Assembly: GCA_947034895.1 (NCBI GenBank)
Contig: OX344765.1
Location: forward strand, 14,141,001-14,205,000
Direction: 5' to 3'
DNA: 64,000 nt
Origin: Rhytidiadelphus loreus
Taxonomy: Eukaryota; Streptophyta; Bryopsida; Hypnales; Hylocomiaceae
The position numbers and the translations under genes are program-made. Each line of letters starts with the position of its first letter. The stretch's first letter is position 1. Below, piece after piece: positions 24,727-35,345 of this stretch. The notes below the pieces were generated by a model that was given only the letters and a program-made list of their open reading frames with translations, did not search any database and had not been told where the DNA came from.

Positions 24727-27700
24727 TCATGAAGTGTAGAGCTAGTTCTCTGCACTTGTTGGGTAGGTCTGCACCACTCCGTACATCCAAGACTTTATAC
24801 AAGTTGCCTACAACAGGTACAAGATTGAATCTTACATCATCAATAACTATAAGATTGAAAGAATGCGATAATTCCACAACCTACAAACTTTAAAAGACTT
24901 ATCGCAATATTGACCTTGAAGGTGATTAATATACAAGAGCTTCAATGGCCCAAAGTGTCCTCTTCCATGTCTTTGCAACAAAAATTACCAATAGAAAAAA
25001 GAAACCAAGCCCTACTCAATTGGTTGATAGCTTCCAAAGACATGATTTGCAAGTTCCTACAATTGGTTGATAGCTTCCAAAGTGCACTTTTTGGTTTAGC
25101 TTAGGCACTTCAGGTTTAAGATATGCTTACACCAAGTAGTAAATTGTCGAGCACGTAACAGAGATCATCCATCCATGGAGCCTATCCACTCCTGAGAACC
25201 CAATGAAGGACGCATCCTTCTCTCCAATCTCCACAGGCATTCCCTGAATTTCTCTGTAGACAGAAAATGAAAAAATCCACTCAATTTCACCATGTAAGCC
25301 ATTTCTTACAGGCTTCCAGATAATTCAAGCAATTATGACTGTTCCATACTGAAATGGGGATTATCGAATTCAAGTTTGCCAGCAGATCAAATCTGTAAGT
25401 GAAATCCTTCCATTGACATTCTCTATGCCGAGGAACAGAACTCCCTTGGTGAGAAATTACAGGCATTCACAATTCTTTCAGACTCTATTCATGTATTGAT
25501 GGACTCTCCTATCCAATAAGTTCAGTTACTAACTGTCTACTAGGGTTGAAGCAAGATTAAAAATATTAAGAGATAAAAAGGTGCTACCTGTGAGTAGGAA
25601 CAGGTCCAGAAGAAAAATGTTGGAATCTGAACCAAGAAATGATAGGTTGCAAAGATGGGTACGCACATCCCCAGTGGAAATCATTCTTTCAGAGCCTTTG
25701 ATGATACACAACAGAGTCACCATACAACCAAGAAAACAAAAGCAAATCCAACCCAGAATTAACAGTACAAGCGTACTGTTAGGGACATAGCAGTACCAGT
25801 AGAACATTTTCAAAGCCAATTAAACACCCTCAAATAAGGTAACTACACCTAAAATCACACAAATAAAATTCAATAAACAATTCAATATGGTTTTCATTAT
25901 TAAATTGAATTTTTTTTGTGGGGTCATATTGGTAGTGAAAAGGGGATTTTAGATTCTCTTAGAATGCATTTTTGGACACCATATGAATAAACTATGAATT
26001 TTCAAAATGCTGAAAATAGGCGGTTCTAAAAACAATTGTAGAGTCTCATGAATAGTTGGAGTATATTTTAGGCAAGAATCTCTAGTGTACAATTTTAGAT
26101 GTAGTTACCTTATATGATACAAGTAAATGATTTTCTTCCTCTATCCTTGCAACAAGAAAATTGAAAAGCAAACTCACACTGTCATCAAATCAATCTTGAA
26201 AGCAAACTCACACAAGATTGTCCATTACCACCATTCACCCTATTCCGACACATAGGGAACCGTCCCATTTGCATCAGTCACCCACCCATTACCATAATCT
26301 TACCAACCTATAATCATAATGGCAATGCACTTGGAAAGTGGACACGTCAACCCACGCTTCAACAAAGGTTTGCCCCATACTTCAACAAGGGTCTACTCAT
26401 GCTTTAAGATTTCACCTTTGAAAAATCACAGAAAATTCACTTCTTGTCAGAATGTCTTCATTCTTTTTGCAAATGACTTCTCTCAAACTTCTCAATCTCT
26501 GAAAAATGTGAGAGGTCAGAAATAACTTCTCCAAAATACCTAGATACCAAGTCTGTATGGTAATGGGCAGTTCTACCTTAGTACTGGATAGAACCATCAA
26601 TAAGACTCTGTGTGCCACCCACAACTGCCATACTAAAGAAAATCATAAAAAATTCAATTTTTTTTGGAGAATTGCAGCACACCAGGTACCAGATAAGCTT
26701 ACTTGAGGGCCATTCCACTGCAGATAGCTTCCAATGTACACATGGTTTGTCAGAGTATTAGACAACTCACGGACATGTACCTACATGACCAACATCAAAA
26801 TAAGAGATAGTAAGTTAAACTCAAGATGTGTTGTAAAATGCTAACCTCCAGATGGGGGCAGCCCAATGTGAACATCACACAACCTTCTTGATCCTGCCAG
26901 GAAAGCCACAACTGAAGGTCTCTGAGTGCTTGGACCATCTGCAAGGGAGCCAACCATGATACCATCTCCACGGAGTAATAATTCCAACCGCTGAGGGTCT
27001 GGAGCAGGAATTCACCTGTGGAGGTCCTAGTGGATTCATTGTCAACAGTGCATTTGCAACTCGAAGCCAAGGTCGGTCCAAGGGTAAGTTAGTCTGAGAC
27101 TTCCTGCTATTTACTGCCACATGATCAACCGCTCTCATTGGTGAAAATCTCGAATATAGGCCAGGTAGCTCGAAATAAATCAGCACAAACCAAAAAGTCC
27201 ATAATTATTACGGGTTCACTACTCTCTCTCCTATCATTTTCATTGCCTTGGGGAAAAGATGAGGGTCTAGAGTCATAAACCCCATCCTCCACCACAATCT
27301 CTGAGAGCTGTACTGTAGAGCTCCAAGATCTGACAGCCCTGAATCTTTAGGACTTTAGGCTGGAGGAGAGGGTTATGTTTGATAACCGTCTCAGGCCTCT
27401 GGCCCTCAACCAGTTATCGAACACAACAACGCACTGATTATTGAACCATCTTAATAACGCCTGTGCATGAATGAACAGCCAAAATCCAGCTGCTCTACTC
27501 TCATTTACTACCTATTGACCTAAACCCCCGTTGGGTATGCCATATTAACAGTCAATTATATTTAGGATCATAAAACTGAGGTCTTCAACAGAAATCCGAC
27601 GATAGAGATATACTAGACTAGATTCAATCGCCTCTACGATCTAAAACATTACCACAAATCCCTCGAACAAAATCATACTGTACAGTAAAACAGAATCTCC

Positions 27701-30412
27701 TAGTGAATTGACAGGTAGTAAGGGTGACGTGAAGACCCTACCAAGAGCAATCTCAGTTTCCCCATAGCTTAAATCATAAATTGCTGTTATGGGATAGCTC
27801 GAGGGACAAAAGTGGAAGGCTGAAATCTGCATACTGCACGTGCAAGTTTAATACATAGTATTCTCATCATACAATACTTATTGATATACCAGAAATAGTT
27901 CAATTTCATTGAATTCCACTTTCAATGACATTGAGAACCAACCTTAAACAATTATAACACTTGCGGGTGCTTATTTAAACCACCAAAATGGAATAGACTG
28001 TACCTTGGGGTTCTGAGATGCATTCTTCTTCACCATCTTGGACATTGACATCAATTGATCACAAAGACCAGCTATAAGTAGAGATTTGACAGCCTCCACT
28101 AACAACATCTGACTGGGTGCCACACAAAGCACATCTACATTCAGCTTTAAAAGTTGCACTGCCACTGGCATCCTCGTTGCAAAGGCATATACACAGGAGG
28201 AACAAATCAGCTGAAAATATTTGCACACAATGTATGTATGGTCAACATGTCCGAATAAAATCACAGTGGAAATTTTTTAATATTGTTTAGAGAAATCCTC
28301 TGCAATGTAAGATGAACTGAGATCACATGCTCCCATGAACAAGTAGAAACTGTACCAGGGAGGTTCTGCATGAGCAGAGATGTATTATTCTCCATTGAAG
28401 AGCAGGACATGGCACATAGCTTGACTGGTGCCGGAATCTATGTCAAAACCCACATGAGCCCAACGTCATAATAGTAAACTCAGTCACCCTTCTCAGCTTA
28501 TCATAGAAAATTCTACGCAGAATTCCTATTCAGTGCCCAAATCCTCAAAAGTGGACGCTGCCATATCTGTAGGAATGAATCATTTTAGGACGCTTCAAGA
28601 TAGCAAAATATACCAATAGAAAGGAAATCATACCCTACACTCTTTTACAATAAAAGTAAGTTATGAAAGTTCCTCTAATCGATTATTCACTTTCAAAGTG
28701 AACGTTCTGTTGTTATCTTGGAAATTTTCGGATTATACAGAACGATGGATCTTATAAGACAGCTATATTGGTAACCCTGCTGTCCTCGTGGAGCTCAAAG
28801 CCGCTGAGCTAAACGAAGACTGGAACAAAGTGACGACACGGAGTGAGGATTCGCAAATCTTGAGAGGGACAACAATATCGTTCCCTCTGGACCTTCAGCC
28901 AAAAACCACACCTTGATGATTTTCAAATCCTCAACAATGTTCCTAACGACTCCAGCACCTTGTTCCTCATACTCTGCAGAACAGATGTTGTAATATCAAT
29001 CAATAGGGCATTATGCTTCTTGATCTTTGGACCAGTCAATTTAGAACCATGCACAGAACACATGTCAAAATATACCTTACTAGATAGAAAAAATTCTTCA
29101 CGGTACGTTGATGTTAATCTATTAATCCGAGTACGACATTAGATCAATATTAGAATAATGTTAAATTAAAGTCAATTAGAGTTGACTTGCTAACTTAATA
29201 GGAGACAATATACTATCACGTTAACGGTAACTATACTATCACACCAACATCAATTCGTAGAACTCTTTCTGAAATATTGAGATTAGTTTGGATCATAGCC
29301 TTCAAATGCTCAAACCTTGTGTTGGTTCAAAGAACAGCAGTTAATGAGTCAAGAAAAGCTAACATCTGTACAGTTACAATCTCAATTTGGCGTCAGATGT
29401 GTGCAAAATCAAATATGAAGAAGTTCGACTCAAACAAAATTTAGACCTCAAATATTCTTACAATCGTATAAAACTGGTTTCATCAAATACCGGAATTCAA
29501 ATTGGTTTCTTTCCAAAATCTCAAATTTTCAAATGACTCAAAAAACATTAGAAGCAAATGAACAGTACTAGGTGTGAAATTCTACTATATATATGTATGC
29601 TAGAATTCTTTTAAGGCCCTGAATTTTCAAGATCTCAGATAGTTTGATGCATTAAATTATCACTCCAACATGGGGACTATATGAATCTAATGCCTACTAA
29701 CTTGACATCAAGAACATTGTCAATCTAGTGGAGGTGGTTCTTAGAGGTGGGGCTCTTTTAAAGGCTACTTGCCCCTTCTCCAAACAGGGACATACGGAGT
29801 ACAGAGCTGCAAAGGTGTGTTCCCCAATTTAAGATTACACTTTTCCTTAGTTCCTCACGAAGAATTGTGGTGAAGTTACGCATCTCAAACCCTAAATCTT
29901 GCAGACAGTTTTCGCAATTAGTGAAATCAAATGCGCGTACACTCAAATTTCTCTAATCTTAACATCTGGGGTTCAAACTTTTTCACTCTAGACATTGCTT
30001 GAATGAGAGAAAAGTGTGCTGCAGTCAATGACAGTGTGCCAAATGCGCAGGATATTCTAGAATGATCACAATAAAGAGGTTTGAGTGTGCAAACCTGAGG
30101 GAGTTGCTGTGTGTGGCAAATAGAGGGGCAAACTCAAATGCAATTGGCAACGAAGGAAAGTACTCTCATCCCAAGAACTGCCCTCAAACTCCTGCATATC
30201 AAAGGCCTGTCAGCTAGATTGGATTTCCAGCCTCGTACAAGCTTCAAACTGGATGTAGCCGCAGCCACAACACATCCATTGACTGGCAACTGAAGCTCCT
30301 TCCGCAGTTTCAGAGCAATTTGTCCCGCTCTTAACGCACCTGCTTCAAAATCAATTGCCCCCAGCACTTCCAGGCCCCTGGGCAACAGTACCCGCAGCTC
30401 CTCTGCCTCCAT
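24727..30412 (-). pseudogene. UFSP2: UFSP2-like Ufm1-specific protease, decayed
   Basis: UFSP2 is a C78 cysteine protease that matures and removes the ubiquitin-like modifier UFM1. Pieces in gene order on the minus strand: about 30412-30239 (EELRVLLPRGLEVLGA), 28915-28860 (VWFLAEGPEGTILLS), 28437-28356, 28210-28004 (LKLNVDVLCVAPS), 27826-27742 (ITAIYDLSYGETE), 27103-26846 (LPLDRPWLRVANAL; DVHIGLPPSG), about 25725-25588 (catalytic [15 protein letters not shown]), 25253-25131 (REIQGMPVEIGEKDASFIG; CYVLDNLLLG) and about 24840-24727 (SGADLPNKCRELALHF...GTPTMI). Damage: an extra T near 25197, a GGAT duplication near 25170, a frame change near 27010, Arg to Pro after the catalytic GCAY, a TGA six codons before it if the exon extends that far, and no GGGVLA or DPHYTG exon with the catalytic Asp and His. 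Family identity is firm; pseudogene status is likely. Confidence 0.83.
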
Positions 30413-30843
30413 AAACACCCAATTTTTCAAATTAACACACATGTGCAAACAGAAACCCTAAGATTAAGACATAGCAGAGTATTAGTGGGTTTCACACACC
30501 GCCTACCAGGCTATCTTTAGCTCTGAAGGTCTCGTTAATTATCTGAGGTCTCATTAATTCCAGTGAACCAATTTTATCTTCAATTGTTGATAATCAGGTG
30601 GATGCTCTTAAATTCACGATTCAACCCGGCAATCGAACCCCTAAATCAGGACTCTTTCGTAAGCTTTCACCCAAAAGTTTCTTCCTTCCACCCTTTAGAA
30701 TTTCACACCCCGCTCCTCGGCACTCAATCGAATATTTGATCCACAAAATTCCAGAAGATAAGCAATTCATCTCAACCATAAACACTCAATTAACATTCAT
30801 GTGCAAAAAAAGCTAATGATTGCAATGCACTCTCGTGCACATG

Positions 30844-30865
30844 AACCCTAAACCCTAAACCCTAA
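30844..30865. repeat. Short interstitial telomere-like repeat
   Basis: Three CCCTAAA units, the plant telomere repeat. In plants such boxes also occur near promoters of growth-related genes, and this one lies just before the GC-rich block at 30950-31450. Confidence 0.7.
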
Positions 30866-30949
30866 TCTCACTCACAAAGTGCGCAAGCGACCACTTCCGA
30901 TCGCCCGATCCTTCAATCACTGATCGCCTCACGACGATCAAGATCCAGA

Positions 30950-31450
30950 AGAAGTGAAAAAGTAAGTGAACTCCCAAGAAATCCATGAAGTTGGGCTTAC
31001 GGCTTCCGCGACGAGGTCAGTCTCGGCAGCGTTGTTGTTGTTGTTGTTTTTCCAGTGCGAAAAGCGAAGCGAGGGGAGAAGGGTGGTGTGGGAATTGTGC
31101 TGCGACGATAAGCCAAGGAGACAGGCAATGCCCTCCCCGCTGCTGCCCTGCAAAGCGATGCCCGCACCACTCTGGGAAAAGGCACGCTCATCTTATTAGT
31201 GTGAGCTCAAAACCCTCCGTGATGGCGCTCCAAGGAAGTTGGCGCCACGAGTGTGTCTGTGCGTGTGTTGCGAAGGAGATCTCTCCCTCTGAGCCTCTGC
31301 AAATTTCGATTGGCAATGGGGCAAGAGGAGGACGTAGCCAAGGTGCTGCGCCTTCTGCGCAGTGCAGATATTTACACTCTGGTGGACAAGTGCACCGGTC
31401 GAAAATTGTACGGAAATGGAGCAGTATGATTGGAGGAAATTTCGTTCTTC
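30950..31450. other. GC-rich block with short leader-like frames on both strands
   Basis: Minus frame from ATG at 31191 encodes an Arg/Ser/Thr-rich, acid-poor peptide starting MSVPFPRVVRASLCRAAAGR that resembles an organelle leader. Plus frame 31316-31429 starts MGQEEDVAKVLRLLRSADIY and stops after 37 codons. Neither continues into a recognisable domain. The block could be the divergent promoter or first exon of the decayed UFSP2 locus, or the head of a lost gene. Confidence 0.3.
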
Positions 31451-31455
31451 ACCAC

Positions 31456-31885
31456 ATTGTCGATGTGGTTCCGGGCCTGAGCAATAGTGTAGTTTCGAGA
31501 AACCTGCAAGTCAATATAGACAACATATTTGCCTTTGCATTATCATTCGGAGTTCCCAGGAGACTTTGTTTAGAGTCTACCGTACTGCTATCAAGCGTGG
31601 TAACATTTTATTGGGACTAGATCGAAGAATTCCGGTTGTGTGCACATGATTGCATTAGCGATGGCAAGCAGGTTGTGGGTTAAATGAACGGGGGGACTTG
31701 AGTATTGTGGTATGGTGCCAGAATTGCTTGACGAGTTTGAATTGAATTCTCCTGTCGTGCGCGTGATCTGAGAAATAAATGTAGATGAGGTTCTAGCTGG
31801 GATTGGAGATGGTTCCACAACCTGCTTGCCATCTCCAATCCCATAATCTCCAATGGCGCGGGCACTAATCCACAGATCATTTTGC
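31456..31885 (+). pseudogene. Remnant of thaumatin-like intron 2 and start of exon 3 (duplication copy B)
   Basis: 31456-31800 matches 10918-11260, which lies in intron 2 of the thaumatin-like gene (shared GTGGTTCCGGGCCTGAGCAA and TGGTAACATTTTATTGGGAC). It is followed at 31858 by ATGGCGCGGGCACTAATCCAC, which resembles exon 3 at 11516 (ACGGCGCGGGCGGGAATCCAC), then jumps to sequence matching 13410. So copy B carried this gene and lost about 1.9 kb from exon 3 onward. A perfect 14-bp hairpin lies at 31799-31842. Confidence 0.65.
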
Positions 31886-34800
31886 AATCTTTTTATGTAC
31901 TTGCATGAAAAAAAGCGATAAAAAAATTGTGAACCCGGTCTTGTGATCCCGGAAATTCGTGACTGAGCACGGTCACCGGAGACCGTCACTCGCCTCTGTC
32001 TGCAACAAGTACTCCATTTGTTTCACCCTCGTTCAGTTCTTCGCCATTTCACCATGTTACAATTTCCTCGTGCTTTGCTTGTCGCTTAGAGTTTTTGTTC
32101 AGTTGGGATTCTAGTCATATTCAGCTTTGAGCTTATTTCTGTGTGGGAGGATTTGTACTGCACAAAGGTTTTTATCTTTCTTTCCGTCGGTACAAGCGTG
32201 TATCGTGCGTTTCTTAGGTTTCCAGAAATCGTGCTTTTCTTAGGTTTCTAGAGATCGTGCATTTCTTACTGGGATTTGAAGGTCGCGCTCATTAGTGGTT
32301 GCTCTTACTTCATTGCGACGGATTTTCGGATATGTTGGATGTTCCCTGTTCGACGCGTAGGGTTTGAACTAGTGCAGTTCTATTTGCAGTCGGTGTTGTG
32401 TGTCAGCCCCCCTTACTGTTGTCACTGGTGCGGATTCTCAACCCTAATCAGAGTATTATTCTACATTTGTGCCATTTTGATGTCAACGGATATGATCAGG
32501 TTGTGAGCCTCTTAACGAATCTTGTAGCGGTAGGATTACCGACAAACGGAATCTTTTGTTGATTTTTCATTTTTGAATTGCGCTTCTGATCTGCTTAGCC
32601 TGTGTGTTTCCTTCATAACATTTTTGGAAGAGGCTGTTTAGAGGCTGTATTTACACATTCAAAGATTCGTTTTTTGGTAACCCTGGTTCAGCTCGTCATC
32701 TCTAGTTGGATGCTTGGTTGGGAGGTGTGACTTTGTGCGGCATATGATTTTATTGAACAAATTTGCTGAAATGCCTAGGACTCATTTTCTCTTATCTAGC
32801 TTTTCAGTCCATTTCGTATCTATTGCCTCTGAATTAAGAAATCGGTTTACCGTGTGTATATACAGGAATGCAAATCTAGAGGGAATGATGTGTGGAACAT
32901 CCAGTAGCTGACAACTCTTTCGCTGGTAGTACTGGCTGAAATGATCGATGGATTCATGAATGTTCTTGTTTCCAGGTACGGTGATGCTTTTGGATGGGCT
33001 CAGTTCTGGGACGGTTGATCATTGTCGAAATGGTTTAGGACATGTGAGCACTGTTTCAAATCCGTGATTGAACCTCCAGTAAAGGCTTGCCGACACCTGT
33101 TCTTAGCATTATTCGTTAGATCGATCCCTACCTCTTCAGTGAAACATTGAGACAATTGATTAACAAAATCACTCATAATGATGGAGAAGTCAATGTCGAG
33201 TCTGTTGTCCCTTCAGTTCAGGTTTACCAGGAAACGAAATCTTATGTTTCATTCTATTTCCAGTTGCTTATTTATTGCCTGTGTATAGAAGTGCACTTCT
33301 TGCTTTCTTTGAGAGTGCGTAGATTTTCTCAGTATCTGTTTCTTGTTATTACATGTATTTCTGCTTACTTTTGCCTCAGCTCATCCCTGCATGGGAGTTT
33401 CATGTCAAACTACATTCATTCTCACTTTCCTTCTTGAAGAGTCATTAATATTGACGTTGAGACTTGTTCGAAAGATGCTTTGTTGTTCTCAATGGATTCC
33501 AGTCTGCTCGACCTGCATGATAAATTTCCTCATGTTGCGATTTGACTGGTAGATCACATCATACTTCGTCGCTCTTGCTACCCTCGTCTCCAGGCAGCCT
33601 CGAGTTTGAGGGAGGGGCCGTTCAGGTGGAGGGACGGTGGAGATGTTCAACAATTTTATTCTTTTTAACAATAAAATCCAAAAAACTTAGTTGCTCAACC
33701 CCTAAAACCCTTTTTGTCAACCCTAAGGACTATTAAAACTCCGCGCCTAATGGTGCTCTGTTCTAGGCCTAAACCCTATTTGCTCTGCTCCGTAGGGTTT
33801 AGGTGACATCTCTACCATCTCTCCACCTGAATGGCCAAGATGAAGGGAGCCCTCCCTCATACTCGAGGCTACTTGGATGCCTGGCTTGCTATCCTACAAT
33901 CTACATAGTTGTGGACAATGTTGGGGAACTAAGAAGCTTATTCAATAGTTTGATGGGTTTGACAGTTGTAAAATCAAAGTTATTACTAGCCACTCCAATC
34001 ATTATCATGTCCCGTTCCTAGATGAAGCCTTTTCTGGATGTTGCTTTGAAGGATTAGTTCTAGATAGCAGGACCCTTTGCTCTTCAATATTTAATTGTAT
34101 TGATTGTTTTGCTTTGGAATAATTAAGTTTGTATAAGGTAATTTGCTCTTAAAGCAACCATTTAAGCCTACCTAATTCATCATTGATAGAAATAGATATT
34201 TTAAGCAATATGTCACCCTTTCCTAGATATGGGTTGCATTTAGAACATGGTTGCTTTCAAAGTAGACTACCTTAGTATAATGTTCTTGTGTGCTCTATGA
34301 GTTTTGAATCTAGAAGTCAGTTTTGACTTGTTAAGAAAGTTAGATCTTTTTAATTGTATTGAAGATTCATGTGTACTCAAATGTGTAGAGGTCTTTTGTC
34401 CTATAATTTCAATGTAGAGTATCCATGGGTTAGAAGGCATAACCAAGGGACAAATTTGTGCTTATTTTTGTGTTTGGTGAATTTTTTTTGTTTTTTGGGA
34501 TGATTTTTGTGTCATTAGATTCCTGCAGTTGGACTTGGCACACCTTGAGGTGTACAATAGCTTTGTATGGCATGGTGGGAATAAGGATGTTGCATCTATT
34601 GTATACTTTGATGTTCTTTGAAGACTATGTTTTTCACTTCTAATATACCAACAACGTATATTTATGAACTAGCAAATTTCATTGATGACATTGTGGAAAG
34701 TGGGTTTTAGATGGGGTCAAATTGTTTACCACCAGAATCAATATAGAACATTGTTCATGTTAGACAAAAATATATAAAAATGGACCAAAGATGGTTCTCA

Positions 34801-35050
34801 TTTGACTTCAAAATTGTTAAAAATAATTTGGAATCCAAGTTGGGCTTCTTGGTTCTTTATGGTTTCAATCATAGGCACATTTGTAAAGATTGGAAAATGG
34901 TCAAGATAAAGAATGAAATGAATTAGTTCAACTTGCCATCCCTTGCTTTGTTTTGTAAGTTGTATTGTTTAAGAAGTTGGTTTCTTGATTGGGATAGTGT
35001 TATTTTTTGTAGCATCCTCTAATGTTATAATTGAACAACTTTGGTCAAGT
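31885..35050. repeat. Segmental duplication copy B
   Basis: Co-linear with 13410-15778 plus 21357-21695. Differences are a 302-bp MITE at 33583-33884, small indels, and in the right half many C-to-T and G-to-A changes relative to copy A. It ends about 300 bp before the TIR-NBS-LRR gene. Confidence 0.85.
33583..33884. mobile_element. MITE with long TIRs and 9-10 bp target duplication (Mutator-like)
   Basis: Left TIR about 33583-33645 and right TIR about 33806-33884 share CCAGGCAGCCTCGAGTTTGA, GAGGGAGGG and TTCAGGTGGAG blocks in inverted orientation. The flanks CTTGCTACC and CTTGCTATCC look like a slightly diverged 9-10 bp target duplication. It interrupts the coding-like piece that is continuous in copy A at 15010-15144. 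Confidence 0.72.
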
Positions 35051-35345
35051 TCTTATGTTCGTGTCAAGTTTGTATTTTCTTATCTAGTTGTGTAGTCTAA
35101 TATGTTATTTCTTGTAGATTAAGAATTTGGTTTCTATTGTATCCAAGTATGTATGTCAACAAGGAATGATGTGTGAAATATGCATTTGTTGAGAACCCTA
35201 GTGTCATTGATACTATATTGATGCTCACATGATAATTATTAGTGTGAGTTTGTGTAGGGACTTTGTAAAAAACTTTGATGAGTTCAAGGCGGTAGATGTT
35301 ATGGCCATTTGATCTACTGGGGTTGCATTCATACATTTTTCAAGA

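Noticed and set aside
26690..26790. Minus-strand piece VYIGSYLQWNGPQ before a GT donor as a UFSP2 exon
   Set aside because: Only a superficial match to the GSYEYYHYLQDG region; frame and length do not fit.
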